DNA of 64,000 nt, taken from contig BQMF02000258.1 of assembly GCA_027922465.2 (NCBI GenBank), positions 372,001 through 436,000 on the forward strand, in the 5' to 3' direction. Shown here piece after piece: positions 1 to 12,632 of the stretch. A program made the translations under genes and the position numbers. The stretch is from Turritopsis dohrnii. Taxonomy: Eukaryota; Cnidaria; Hydrozoa; Anthoathecata; Oceaniidae. Each line of letters opens with the position of its first letter. Within the stretch, counting starts at the first letter, position 1. The notes under the pieces were generated by a model. It saw only the letters and a list, made by a program, of their open reading frames with translations, ran no database searches and was not told where the DNA came from.

Positions 1-124
1 GTGGGAAGAAATGAATGACTCGCTCTAAAATGAATTAAGACAATCTTTCCTTTATTTCTATTCACGTTTCGATAGTTTTTTTGCAAGAAAGTTAAGAATT
101 TTTAAAATAATTAAAAAAAAATTC

Positions 125-320
125 TTCATTCATTGTCATTCGCGAAAGTTTTTTCCCTCGAAAGTCAAGATTTTGGAGGATTCGCGAAAGTTTTATCAGT
201 AAAATTTGTTCTAAAATTGTTATTCGCGAAAGTTAAATTCGCGAAGTTTCGCGATTTTCGATCCTCGCGAAACTTTCTACCCGCGAAACTTTCTGCCCTT
301 AAAGTAAATGAAGCATGATA
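125..320. repeat. TTCGCGAA-rich foldback repeat
   Basis: The motif TTCGCGAAAGTTT recurs in direct and inverted orientation (around 138, 181, 225, 240, 265 and 282), giving a foldback structure typical of a degraded MITE. Open frames here are by-products of the repeat. Nothing else is seen between 1 and 761. The terminal exon of the neighbouring transporter gene should lie here or off the window edge, but I could not place it. Confidence 0.5.
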
Positions 321-761
321 AGCATGAGCGATTCTCACGTTTATGGAGAGTAATCCCAGCAAAGGATATTTTAGTAACGATTTCCACGAACATTGCAATC
401 GTTAAGAATTAAATGATAGCTATTAAATGAGCCTTCATGTTTTCTCGACAAATAGCGTCGGTTAGCATAACCCGATCCTCTATTCTACGAATGTAATGAA
501 CTATAAGTCAACTAGGTTCATCATTTCAAGATGGCAAATATGAATGTACGCGAATATGAAATAAAAGTCGGATAACAGATGTTAATTATTTTAAAAATTT
601 CAAAGTAATATGTTACATGATATTTGACGATTTCTATCGAGAACTCAACGAATGTTAATGTCTTAATCGTCTTCCATTTCCTAAAAAAAATGAAGATGCA
701 AACCAATCTTTTCCCTTATGAATATTAAAGGAGAGACGAAGAGAATAAGTGAGTAACTTAC

Positions 762-3700
762 TTCAAGATCCTTTCCTTTAGTTTCTTTTGGGAGCATGAG
801 AGCACCGCCAGTACACACAAATAATAACAAAGAGTACACTGAGATAGCCGCATGAGGTGACTTCTCAAGTAATACCTGAAACAAACGTTTATATCAGATT
901 TAAACATTTTTCATTTTGCTCTGATTAAAGCTAAGGACTTCATTTCGACAAAAATGTTTTTTTTTACCAACATGAGAGTAAAAAGAACACAGATTATTCT
1001 TGCAAGTTCAAACACACCAGATAAGCTTATAAGGTAAACATTGTCAAGTTATCTTAGTGAGTTAAGTTAGTTTAGGGTCAGTGAAGATAAGGCTCAAGCT
1101 ATGCATTTTAATAAACAAATCTAGATCTCGTGTTACCTGGGAAACAAATGGTGTTAAGATTGCACCAAATCTCGCCATTGCGCTTGCTGTACCAAGCCCT
1201 ATCGCTCTGATGTTTGTTGGGTAGACCTGAAACAAAAGTAACGTCGTCTCCACCATTTCCATCGTACGACAGATGACGAAATAAAGGTAACATGGTATCT
1301 TGTACTCACCTCGGGAGTGTAAAGATAAACACATTGTACTATGCCAGTCAAAAATGCTCTCAATATAAATATCAGAACCACTAGTGCAACTCTAAGAATA
1401 TTTCTTTATTATTACAATTTGAAGCAAAACCGAAAGTAGTTTTTAGATTCTAGAACAACATCCTGACGGACATTTCCCCGACGACTAAAAACCCTAACCC
1501 CAACCCCCGACCCTAACTCTAACCCAACTACTCCTACTATTGGTCGTCGGGTAAATGTCCGACAAGCTAGTATAGCCTTCACAAACATCAGCTTTATTCA
1601 AAAAGACCCTGTAAGTCAGTCAGTTGTGGAGAACTTAATAATAATATCAAAAATGAGTCAGAAAAACATAATCGACTTACTTTTTTAAACAAAAATGTAA
1701 GAAAGATATGGAGACCAGAGAAGAAAATAACAAAGTCGACATTGCAGCTTTGCGTCCAACTTTCTCAGCCAGCAAGAAAGTTAAAATCAAACCTGAATGG
1801 GAAGGAGAACATTCAGCTCGGAAATCTGAATCCCAAAATGAAGAAGATATCCTCTATGTACCTGGTATTTCGCCGAACGCTGTGAACAGATAACCGAGAT
1901 AGTCACTAGTAATCATGGCGTGGCAATTGTTCTGCACATGTTTGGTGATGTTAAGAGCTGCTTGTGGAGCATTCAAATTTTCTGGAAAAACAAATTTAAT
2001 ATGTTTTTAAAAATTTAGAATAAATAAAAAATCATGCAGAATCTGCTTTTTCCACCACACACCTTCACCATACCGCCGCTCACCACACAAGGAATGATGG
2101 TTCCCATATTTTTGAAATCGTTTGTGAGAAAAAAGTCTAATTATTATAGCATTCTTGAACCAGTAAAATTAGGTGGAAAGCTATACGCCCAAAGAAACGC
2201 AACCACCGCTGCATCATATAGACAGGTTAACATTTTACAGACCTACTTTTCCAGCTCCACAACTGTCTCCTTGTTTGTTTAGCAATAGTGTAGTGCACAA
2301 AATGATTCCATAATATGAAAAGACTGCTGTAAACCTGAAGAAAAATAATGACCAGGTAAATTATTCTTTGTCGTGCACGTATTAGCCTTTACTACGCCCT
2401 CTTCCGTTAATGGCGTTGACAATGTAAAAGGGTATTGGGGTGGTTACCATAAAGCCCATAAAATTAAAGTGGTCACTTTGTTGTCTTGATTGAGCAAATC
2501 GGATACTCTTCCGCGAGGTTTTCGAAGCTAAAATTAAAAAGTTTTATCAGTGGTTAAACCAAAACTTACAATGTAACTTCGTGTGACATGCAACATAAAA
2601 TTGTGAGATTGCTCAAAGTTTGTATAGCAACTGATGATATTTGTCAAGAAACAAACACTTTCAAATCTTACATAGCATGGGATGGTTTTTAGTTTCCCAT
2701 AAGGCATTGCTTTTTTGTTATCACGTGATATCCGTTCCAGTACTAAAGTAGCATCAGCTTCCTTTCCAGCAGTGGATAAAAAGCGTGGAGATTCTGGTAA
2801 CCACTACAAACAAACAGGATTGAAAGTACATGCTACATTCTTACTTTAAATGTTGGTAAATGTTGAAACACTTTTAACGTTTCACAGTCTTGAGAATTCT
2901 TCACTTCCAAGACCTTTTTGTCATTTTCATGTGAGACTCTGGTCTCAGGTCGCAGGTCTCAGGTCGCAGAATTGTGTTCAAGAGAAGTCTGGTGACGTAG
3001 TGGAACACCAGACTTTTGATGAGAAATATGCCACAAAGATGACGTAATTTATCTCAATTACCCAGGAAAAAAACAGGAAAGAAAAGATCGGAACGCATGA
3101 GCAAACGAGAAACCACCTCCAACCAAGAGGGCGAATAGTAACTAACGCTACTAACGCTGATATGACGTTTCCAAAGACGTAAAATACCTGGAAAAAATGA
3201 ACTTCAATCACTGATGGAAATGTTAATGAGAAATGTTTTTAAAACAATGTGTGTCACTTACATTGATGAAGATAAGACCGCCAGCTCGATGTTTATTGGG
3301 TAAGAATTCGGAATACATCGTTATTCTGAAATATGCACAAATTACCCATAAACTATCCATGAGAGGAGAGTAAGGGTTGATTTATTGGCCTGTAATGCAT
3401 GCTTAAAACCTAAATGCGTCGGTAGATAAACGATGGCATACTTAATCTTGTTTTTTTTATTTGAACTGTTATATGTAGAGCTGAGCTGAGGTTTGCACCA
3501 TGCTGGTGCCAGTAGAAATAGAACAATTGAAAAATGATCTGGGAACGAACAGCTGTTTATTATTAACAAAAAGCGTTCAGACAAAGCAAAAAAATGATTG
3601 GCTCCCCTCGTGGAGATTATCTCATAAGAAAACGGCTGACACATTATTTTTTTTCGATCTTATTATCTTTAATTTATAACGCATAAATAGAAACAAGGGT

Positions 3701-5903
3701 TGCAGTGTGCTGACGTCAGCTTCATGAGAACAATGAGAAAGAAATGGACCTGGAAGGAGATTCCCTTATAGAAAAATAAAACAAGAGGAAGGTTAGAGTG
3801 TGTTCATCAAACAATTTGACAGCATCAAACTTCTCGGTTAAAGCTTCTTAAAATAATCTGAAAGAACGAGGCATAGCCCTCACTAACCCAAACAAATTTT
3901 ACAAGGTTTACACCATGAAGTTTCGATGTTTTCAAATTGTTAGATGAACTATTTATATTTATTTAAGTTCGACTTTTTTGAAATATTATTTTCAATAATT
4001 TCTGTGACTAAACAAAAGTAAACTCACGATTGACCAACCCCACCAACACCAAAACCTTGGGTTACCATGGTAATAATCAACCATATATAAGATGGTGTAA
4101 TAGCGCTGCATAAACCAAACACACCAATCCACAGCATACATATCGTAATAGCCTGTTAGGTATCAGTAATCATGTACACAACATATCAAATTGGTGGCTT
4201 TTGTAAATAAAAAAAAATAAAAAACTTTCCGCCCAGCTTTCTAGATATAAATTTTGATCCTGACTCTTATCCTAAAAAGAATCTGCTTTCTTTCGGCAGC
4301 CGTTGCTTTAGATGGAAATCCATTAGCAAAAGATTTCAACGCATTTCGCAAAGGTCAAAGGTCAATTATATTTTCCATAACGTAGTTTGGAAATGAGAAA
4401 TATTTCGTACCAGTTTCCTTCCGTTTGTGTCGCAAAACCATCCCCAAAACCAACACCCAAAAAACATGCCAGTGAAAACACTCTAAGAGGGAACAACAAA
4501 AACACGGCTAAACATATATACAGAGGCGTAGATAGAGCTCCTAACATCAGTGCTTTCCTCCATTGATAATTTAATCATTTAGTGCAGAAAATAAAAGAAA
4601 TATCAGTGTTGTACTGCTCCACATTTTTGACTGAATACGTCTATGATATAAGTTATATTTCTTTCAATAGCGCCATTAAAAATTGGATTCTTGTAAGAAC
4701 ATCACGAAATTTGGTTGCTCTTACAGTTGATATTAGTGCTGTTTCTTCAGCAGAAAGATTCCAGTAACATTGAATTGACGGACCAAGAACTGCAAGTAAA
4801 GTAATTGCTATAGCATCCGCCATCTAAACAAAACACAAGTGAAGTAATTGGTATTGCATCCGCCATCCGCTAACAAAATACCCTAACAATCTATATTTTA
4901 TTTCAATTCCAAATTTCTTTTTGAGAAATTTTAAGAAAATTGTTTTTGTTTTGAAAAACTTTTAGCGAATTTGACTTATTCTTGTGCTCTATAGCTTAAA
5001 GTTCCATGATAACACGGAATTCTGTCTTGTATAAATCTCAAAATTACGTAACAACATCCAATCTCGTTCTCAACCTCCATGATACTGTTCCGTTCTTTGC
5101 AAGAAGAAACAATACCGTTTGTTTTTTCACGAAATTTTTTCATCAAGCTAAATACAGACGGCAACGACCGTACATCAAATAGGCAAGAAACCCTGGGTTC
5201 GAGATTGTAAGTATGTATTTTAAAATTAGAAACTACGCAAATCATGATTTTGTAACATGGTATCCTAGATGCGGTGAAACATATACGTCGCACATTAAGA
5301 AGCTTTAATCTATCTTACATAACAAAAACCATGACTTCACACTTACCCAACTAAAGCCAACAAAAAATGAAAGTTTGACTTGAAACATTCCAAAGCCAAG
5401 TGCCTCCACGCATTCGCTAACTGTGAAGTACTTTTCTCCTAGATGATAGAAACGATTGAAACGGAGGAGGGAGGTTTTGCTTGCAGTAGGGGCCTGGGCA
5501 CCTATAAATAGCAGCTTACATTCTTCTTCAAGATAAGCATCTACTATTGAGAACAGTCATTTCAAAAAATCTAAGATGAATTTCCAATGGTTTCCATTAT
5601 AAGCCAAACGTTTAAACTCGAAAATGATTGAGAATGTTTTAAACGTGTAAACCAGAAATGTTCTGATGTAACCACTCTCCAATATACCTCTTAAATTTAC
5701 TTGAAAATCATAGAAGGTGAGACATGTTAGTGTGATCAAATAGGGTGTCAGATGAATTCCCCATCCAATTTAGGGTTAGGGTAAAGGTTCGTGCCCAGTG
5801 TATCAAAAAAGCCAGAAAGCTTGGATACTAGGTAGTGTAGGACCCACTCCTCACCTTCTTCATATTGTTGCAGCAATCCATCTTTCTCCTTACAAGATTC
5901 CAT
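762..5903 (-). CDS. SVOP-like major facilitator transporter (15 coding exons, C-terminal exon missing)
   Basis: This gene encodes a 12-TM organic ion/neurotransmitter-type MFS carrier of the SV2/SVOP family. Exons on the minus strand: 5903-5855, 5438-5347, 4823-4725, 4482-4411, 4152-4028, 3325-3262, 3187-3062, 2803-2672, 2527-2448, 2334-2243, 1981-1862, 1792-1681, 1391-1310, 1226-1137 and 875-762. All phases join in frame, giving about 485 residues, close to the usual SVOP length. The start is the ATG of an acidic N-terminus (MESCKEKDG). Diagnostic pieces are EALGFGMFQVKLS, MADAIAITLLA, the loop 2-3 motif CDTNGRK, SEFLPNKHRAG, PLGWRW, WLPESPRFL, the second loop motif AEKVGRK, YTPEVYPTNIRAIGLG and LPKETKGKDLE. 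The last exon found ends at a strong GTAAGT donor, so one short exon is unplaced. The donor at 2242 (GTCTGT) is the weakest junction. The ligand is unknown. Membership of the family is near certain from the motifs; orthology to vertebrate SVOP is inferred. Confidence 0.9.
1465..1563. repeat. Short MITE with CCCTAA-like core
   Basis: Near-perfect terminal inverted repeats (GACGGACATTTCCCCGACGA and its mirror, ending TGTCCGAC) bound a 99-bp element in a transporter intron. The loop at 1488-1528 is a degenerate run of CCCTAA-like units. The inverted ends make a foldback MITE more likely than a true interstitial telomere tract. Confidence 0.7.
3463..3668. repeat. Dispersed MITE, copy 1
   Basis: This roughly 200-bp segment is clearly related to 58716-58903. 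Shared stretches include ATATGTAGAG, TGGGAACGA and AGCTGTTTATTATTAACAA. The second copy has inverted ends (GAACTATTAT and ATGATAGTTC). This copy sits inside an intron of the SVOP-like gene. Confidence 0.7.
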
Positions 5904-6876
5904 CAAACGAAGAAGATTCAGCTATAAACTTCTCTCTCTCTCTCTCTCTTTTTATTCCAGGTGTTTTCCTTTGACTATCCAGAAGTTTGTCTAAAAATAG
6001 ATATTCAATATATATCGTGTGTCAGCATCATGTAAGGAACGCACAAAATACTTGATATTGTTATCATGACTCGAAGATTGATAAAAAAGAAGCCATATCA
6101 ATAACTGGAGATGAATGAAAACATCTGTTTTTGAGTGAGTTGTTGGAGTTTTTTTAGTAACAAGATTGGTATGGACAAAAGTTTCTATTATCAAGAAATA
6201 AAATATATAACACTTTTTCTTTTCTAAAACTTAACAGTTTTCAAATTAAAAGAAAATTCCATTTTTCTTTTATCAAAAAACCTCTGCATTGTAGTTATAA
6301 ATGTTTGACAACTTTGGTTTAAACAGATCATGTGCTGAACAAATAATCAAATTCTTTTGTTCTTCAAAACGAAGCGATTTAGTATCCTAGGCTACCATTA
6401 TGGAAACTTCGTTGCATTCAGCGATGCGTGTTCGAATTCAGCTGATCGAATCATGCAGAAATATTTTTGAATGAAGATGTTTGATAGAAGTTGTCAACCG
6501 AAAACATAATTTTCAGCATTACAATCGTGTGCTGGGTTTTTCTGTTCTTTGTCGAATGTTTATTAAATCCAAGAAACCATCAATCGAGATGAAAGAGACC
6601 TGGTATCATCGCAAGCTGAAATTGCCTGAATATCCAATGTTCTTAAGAGATTCCATAACAGAACATGACTATTTTTGAAACTACCAGTGGAACCTCCGGT
6701 TAGTTTCACTTGATTGGACCTGAAAAAAGATCATCAGTATTTTTTAAGGGTGACAAGATATTTTTAATATTTTTTATCCATCTTACTCGCTTGTTGTTCA
6801 TGGCATGATAAACTCTGATTTAATCAATTTTTAAATACTTGTGAGTAAGTAAATAGTAAACGGATCTGAGTTCTAG
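5904..6876. other. Intergenic, 5' side of the SVOP-like gene
   Basis: This is the presumed promoter side of the minus-strand transporter gene. It contains a (CT)n tract at 5931-5949 and AT-rich sequence. A 65-codon plus-strand frame at 6481-6678 has no recognisable domain and no clear splice context, and I do not call it a gene. No transcription signal could be assigned with confidence. Confidence 0.4.
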
Positions 6877-6970
6877 ATTTTATTTCATGGAATCCAAAGT
6901 ACGATCTAACACTGCATATCATCCCGTTCCTCAAAATACACAAGTGCGGAGCGAAAGCTCACTACCTCCT
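6877..6970 (+). repeat. DIRS left inverted terminal repeat
   Basis: It begins ATTTTATTTCATGGAATCC and ends CTCACTACCTCCT. By eye it is identical over 94 bp to the reverse complement of 15662-15755. It abuts unrelated host sequence on its left. Confidence 0.93.
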
Positions 6971-7356
6971 CTTTTCATCCCTTCGTGAACGAAGTGCAGA
7001 CGTAAATCCAGTTCCAGGTAAATATATTTTTATATTTAACTTTATCAAGGCCATCCACTGGAAATACTATAAAATAATTCAACGATTGCGTTTTTCTTTG
7101 TGTCTATTAACGGCCAAGGTTAAACAAAAAGCAATCTTTTATCTTGAGTCTTAAATTTGGCCAAGATAAAAATTCCACAAAAGTCACCTTGAGTTGATTC
7201 TGACCAAGTTGATTCACAAATGCAATAATGTGGAATTAGATCTCTCTTTTCATGATTATTCAGAAAGAGAACAGTTGATTATAAATCATGTGTCCCATTT
7301 GGGCCAAGATTTGATTTATACAGAATTCTCAACTCTTCCCCTTTTTACCTCTAGAC

Positions 7357-8092
7357 ATGTCGGAGGAGATATCAACTGTACCACCCCAGACTGAAACAAC
7401 GAACACTGATGAGAATAATGAGGAGCTTGCTCTGCAACAGGCCTTACAGAACTATGATGTTGAAGCACCTGAAGGTGATCTACTGATCGAGCAGGATCCC
7501 CGCCGAGGCGAAAAACGAAAACATGAGGATGATGATGATTTCAACTCTGACTTAAATTCTGAGGAGGAGGAGGAAAATGATCTTAGTGAACTAGAAGAAG
7601 TCACTAAAATCCCCACAAAAAGTGGAAGATTTGAGATAATAACAAAGGACAAAAAAACACTCATATGACTTGCCTTCAGAGATGGCACAATATGTTAACG
7701 AAAAATTTTCCGAGTTCATACAAGACAAGGACATAAAAGACAACATCCTAGTTAAGAATCCAGTACCATCTAACATCTTCAAGTGTGAAGAGTTGGATGG
7801 ATTTCTGAAATCCATTATGGAGGACAAAAACAATTTCAAGGACTTATCAGTTGAAAGTGCTTTAAAACGCCTTCAAGAGAAGTCAATACAGACGATGGGC
7901 CCGCTTTCGAGATTGTGGGTGGCACTTGATGCTGCCAACAATTCCAAACATCAGAAAGTAGAGGTATCGGCGGAAGATCTTCTTCAGTTTACCGAACAAA
8001 CAGTGATGCTTGTTGGACAAACGTTCCACACAGCTATGTATTACAGGCGCTTGAATGCCCTTACTTCTGTAGTCAAAGAGGCACAGGCATAA
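7357..8092 (+). pseudogene. DIRS gag, frameshifted and interrupted
   Basis: The acidic N-terminal part runs from ATG 7357 to a stop at 7666-7668. The protein continues in another frame through 8092, so there is a one-base slip at about 7655-7665, next to an A-rich run. The second part has the DIRS Gag pattern: YDLPSEMAQYV, NPVPSNIFKCEELDGFL, GPLSRLW, EQTVMLVGQTFH and YYRRLNAL. The C-terminal part resumes after the LINE at about 12461 with ILKYKGSKMGQGKYLFGQKF and a basic tail, PFRKGPPPRG. The insertion therefore falls inside gag. The role is RNA packaging; the protein cannot be made intact. Confidence 0.8.
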
Positions 8093-8125
8093 AAATACTG
8101 ACATGATGCATAAAAATACTGACAT
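8087..8125 (+). repeat. 21-bp direct repeat at the LINE 5' junction
   Basis: GCATAAAAATACTGACAT occurs twice (8087-8104 and 8108-8125), separated by GAT. It marks the junction between DIRS gag and the LINE. It may be a 5' monomer of the LINE or a by-product of integration. Confidence 0.6.
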
Positions 8126-8281
8126 TACAATATACTATTATAGTCAGTAAAAGTCAGTAAAAGGTAACCTCCACATAAAACTGGAATAACCAAACTCCAG
8201 AAAAAGGGAGCTCTGCCTATCTCTTTTAGCAAATAAACAAAAATTAATGAATGAAGAAGATGAAATGAAAGGATATTACGC

Positions 8282-11200
8282 ATGATGATATTGGCGTACA
8301 ATGATCTGGCAAAGTTGAGCAAAACTGCTTTATTATGTGGTCACATCAACATTAATGGTTTGGAAAATAAATTATCTGAGGTGAAAATTTTGCTTGAAGA
8401 ATCACAATTCGACATTCTTGGAGTTACAGAGACACATCTAAGTTCTGATACTGATGATGATGATATAAGTATAAATGACTATTCTTTTGTACGAAATGAT
8501 AGAATTGGAGAAGGAACCCAGTGGGGTGGCACCCTGATTTACTACCGTGAAAGCCTCGAAGTTACTGAAATAGAAAAAGATCACCACATGATTAAAATGG
8601 AGTCATCTTGGATAGAAGTTACAGTCGATTCACAAAAACTACTGGTAGCATGTATTTATCGTCCACCAAACGAAAAGTCCTTCATAAATCATTTCCACCC
8701 AACTGTTGAAAAATTTTCAAATCGCTCCAACTTGTTGTTTATGGGTGATTTTAACATCGACTTAACACCGGGTGCTGGTACAGCTTTGTCCTTTGCATTT
8801 TGCAATTTACTCTCAAGAAATAACCTACAGAATGTCATAAAAACACCTACCAGGATTACCGACAAATCGTCTACCCTTATAGACTTAATAATTACATCAG
8901 ATCCATCAAAAATCACTAACTGTGGGAGCTACACTGCTGGAATCTCTGATCATAACCTTGTTTATTCAACTCTGAAGTTACGTAAAAAGCAGCCTCCTCC
9001 CCGGTTGATCTCCTTCAAGGACTATAAAAACCTCAATTATAAAAGTTTGAGATACGATCTTCAAACTACACCATGGCAGATCATGTCTCTGTTCGATGAT
9101 CCTGATGATAAACTTTGGTGCTGGAATTACTTATACAAAAAAACTCTGAGTGATCATGTCAAGACACGGAAGGTAAAAGTAAAGTCTGTTAATAACCCTT
9201 GGATGTGTGGTGAAATTCGTAAAGAGCTAAATCACAGATATCGATTACTACAGTCAGCAAAAAATACGCCTAAAGGGTCTTCTCAATGGAGAGACTATAA
9301 AATCGCCAGGAACAAATGCACAAACCTGATAAGGAGTGCCAAAGCTAACTACTGGAAAACTCAATTTCAGCAATCCGACTCTTCTAAAAAGTTCTGGCAG
9401 TTGATAAAGAAATATAAAGGTAAAACTAAACAAACCAAAATTGGCCCACTAAAAGACGGAGAGATAGTTATCACTGATGATAAAGAAAAAGCTATGGCCA
9501 TGAATTCCTTTTTTGCAAACGTGGGAAAAAATCTTGCGCTGAAAATGTCCAATGAAAAAAACAACCTAAACAGCCACATCTTTCAAGTAACCCCTTGCAT
9601 GCCAGAATTTAACACCTCATTAGAACCTGTCGCTAAAGCCATTCATTCTCTCAAGTCCGGGAAAGCTTGCGGCCTAGATGGATGGACATCAACAGACCTG
9701 AAACTTGATCCTGAAACATCAATATCAACTCTAAACGATCTCTTCAAAAGCTGTTTACAACATCGCAAATTCCCAACGGAATGGAAACACACACAAATCA
9801 CCTGCGCCTACAAGAAAGGATCAAAAAATGATTATTCAAATTACCGTCCGATCTCCCTATTGTCGATTCCTAGTAAAATCTTCGAGCATGTTCTTAACAG
9901 TCAAATAAATTCCCATCTTGATAATTTGAATTTAAGATCACAGTTTCAATGGGGGTTTCGTAAAAATAGATCAACTGAAGATCTTCTTCTACATCTGACA
10001 GAAAAATGGCAAAAGGCTATTGATAATGGCAACTATGTTGGTGTTTTATTCATTGATTTTAAAAAAGCTTTCGACTCGATATCTCATAGAGTGCTGCTCA
10101 AAAAACTGCTGGCACATGGTGTGTCTGGTCATTCATATGAATTACTTGAGAACTACCTATGTAATCGGAAACAGTTGACTAAAGTTAATGGGGTGCGCTC
10201 CTCTTATGACGAAGTAACCTATGGTGTTCCCCAAGGATCACATCTTGGTCCCACTTGTTTTGCTTTAAATGTAAGCGATCTTCCTGATAACTCAACCTGT
10301 GATACTGAATTGTTTGCTGATGACTGCACTTCCTCTGAAGTCGATAAGTGCATTGATAATCTTATGGTTAAACTTCAAGAAAACATTATGAAACTACATG
10401 AATATTCTGAATCAAACTCGTTGACAATTCATCTCGAAAAGTGTGAAATTCTAATTTTGTCGAGAAAAGCATTTATCGGTCCATTAAAAGATGTTCGTCT
10501 TGGAAATGCAAGCATCAAAGTGGTTAACAGTGCTAAATGTCTAGGTCTTCATATAGACATGGAGGTATAAAACAGAAGGAGAACGAACTCAAAATCTGCT
10601 ATTGTACTATCCGTGATGCGCTGCATTGTTTAAGTCCTCAGTGTGTAATAACATATAATTGCTATCATCTTGCATAATTTTTATAATTTTGGCGTTCTTG
10701 CGTGAAAATTTCGTTCATATCAATTCTCCAATGTGATTAAAGATCGTTAGGGTAAAGTTCTTAGCATGCATAATCTGTAGGAATTGGGGGAATTATGCAA
10801 AAACGTCACAAATATGCAACGAAAACATTGCAACTTTAGGTCTATATATCTCGTGATCCCCTCAAGCAGTTTCGCCGAGCTTCAGTTTTTGATGAGAGAA
10901 TAATCCTAAGTTTTTGCACGTACCGCGGCACTATCAAGGCGCATTTAAGTCAGAAGATATGTAGATTGGAACTTATACATGAATTACGCGATATCTTCAA
11001 CTCTGTATAAAAACATAGATTTTCATTTGTTTCTCAAGGAAGCTTTAGGTTTAATAATCTGCTTGTCACTATGCAGAAAGTTGATCTGTTGTTATAATGG
11101 ATGATATTTGGTTTTTAAATTGTCGTTAATTTTTAAAAAAGTATTCGTTTCACCGACAACCAGCCGAAAGCGCATCACGGATGACATCAAAGTGATACCG

Positions 11201-11900
11201 CAATGAATAGAATAGTCATTATCTGAATAATAGAAAAATAAGAGTTCGTTCTCCTTCTGTTTTATACCTCCATGATATAGACAATAAACTAAACTGGTCA
11301 GTACAAGTTGACAGCTTATGTCGCAAATTCAGCTGCAAAGTAAAGAAATTGTACAAAATGAGATCTTTGTCAACAAGCACTATCCGATCAGTTTACTTCC
11401 AAGGTATTCTTCCCTCAGTGCTGTATGGGATTCAAGTCTGGGGTAACTGTGCTACAACCCTATTCAACAACATTGAATCGATCCATCGAAGAGCTGCTAG
11501 ATACATATGTCGATTAAAGAAAAATGTACCTGATCATCAAGTTCTCGAAAAATGTAAATGGAAGCCAATTATATTTTACTACAAAAGAAGTATTGCCTGT
11601 AAAGCCTTCAAAATAATAAATAAAATTGCGTCCCCACGGCTATCGGAGCTAATTAAACTTAAACAAGGCAGACGAACCAGAAATCATCAAGGTGTAAATC
11701 TCCCTTCATTTAAATATGTTTTCTACAAACACTCGTTCTGCTATAGAGCAGTGAAAATCTGGAATTCTATCCCAAATGACATCAAAGAAAAGCCATCTTA
11801 TGCTTCCTTCAAATCAGAATTGCAGAAATCGGACATTCTCGACAAGATAAATTTCAGTTCTACCGGTATAGCTTTAGATGATGCCTATATATATTATTGA
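8282..11900 (+). pseudogene. LINE endonuclease-reverse transcriptase ORF, split by a MITE
   Basis: The first part (8282-10570, 762 codons) has an AP-endonuclease domain (GHININGLENK, VTETHLSS, GDFNIDL, GISDHNLV). An RT domain follows (PISLLSIPSKIFE, GVLFIDFKKAFDS, GVPQGSHLGP, the catalytic ELFADDCTS and CLGLHIDM). The frame closes just inside the MITE. The 3' part resumes at about 11275 (DIDNKLNWSVQV) and runs to 11900 in frame, with a C-terminal motif typical of CR1/jockey elements (GILPSVLYGIQVWGN). Removing the MITE and one target-site copy would restore a single frame, so the LINE was probably intact when the MITE arrived. It acts in target-primed reverse transcription. Confidence 0.88.
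10559..11274. mobile_element. Non-autonomous TIR element (716 bp) inside the LINE
   Basis: Terminal inverted repeats of about 31 bp begin CATGGAGGTATAAAACAGAA and mirror 11244-11274. ATATAGAC is duplicated on both sides (10551-10558 and 11275-11282), giving a 7-8 bp target-site duplication. The subterminal motif ATCCGTGATGCGCT is also inverted (about 10608 and 11171). There is no transposase ORF. The 8-bp target site and CATG-beginning ends resemble the P or hAT superfamilies; which one is open. Confidence 0.88.
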
Positions 11901-12460
11901 ACATTATGTAAAACTTTAGTTTCACACTATTGTCTTTCAAGATAAATATAAGTTCCTACAATGTTGAGTGACCCCAGGTTCATTCAATCCTGGCTTTTCT
12001 TGTCAAATCTATAATATTCTTATGTTGGTCCTCATCCGCAGACCACTAATTTTCTTAAGTCTACTTTTCACAACTTCTTCGTCCCTTTTTATAAACTTTA
12101 TTACTATTTATACTGTGCATAATTATTATTTTGTAAATATCACTATTAAATTATATCTTAAATTTTTATACAATAATTTCTTTTTCAAATTCTCTAAGTT
12201 GCTGAGTCCCAGAGTCCACTGTGCTCGTATACTACTACGCCCTTGGTAAATTGTGTTCCCAGTTGGTTTCACAATTACTTACCTAAATTCGCTCTATCTG
12301 AAGTCTGCACGATTTTACAAATATACTGTTTTATACTGATTTTATATTGTTTTTAATTTTACGTTTTTAGTAGGTCCACATCAGTGTATTTTTCACTGCC
12401 TTTTGTATATGACCTTCTTTACCAAATAAATGAATAATAATAATAATAATAATAATAAAA
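11901..12460 (+). other. LINE 3' untranslated region and (AAT)n tail
   Basis: AT-rich untranslated sequence follows the LINE stop codon, ending with AATAAA and about eight AAT/TAA units at 12433-12457. No separate gene is present. The 93-codon open frame at 11968-12249 has no recognisable domain. Confidence 0.6.
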
Positions 12461-12632
12461 AAGATTTTAAAGTATAAAGGCAGTAAAATGGGGCAAGGAA
12501 AATACCTTTTTGGTCAGAAGTTCGCAGATGACATTACCCGTACTTTGAAAACCAAACAGAAATGTCAGGAAGTTTTAGCTAAAGAAGGCCAGCCACCGAC
12601 AAAAAAGCCCTTTCGTAAGGGCCCTCCACCAC

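Larger units (their letters stand above)
8093..12460 (+). mobile_element. Jockey/CR1-type LINE inserted in the DIRS element
   Basis: A non-LTR retrotransposon with an APE endonuclease-RT ORF, a short 3' UTR, an AATAAA signal and a terminal (AAT)n tail at 12433-12457. No ORF1 is seen. Its ORF is broken by a 716-bp TIR element at 10559-11274. The exact 5' boundary and target-site duplication are uncertain. The clade assignment is by motif style only. Confidence 0.85.

Noticed and set aside
1708..1893. Plus-strand 61-codon frame with a hydrophilic, gene-like composition
   Set aside because: It is antisense to two SVOP-like exons (1792-1681 and 1981-1862), which match the family on the minus strand.
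6481..6678. Possible upstream exon for the RGG exon at 15872
   Set aside because: No RNA-binding motif, no donor in a fitting phase, and the distance is filled by the DIRS insertion.
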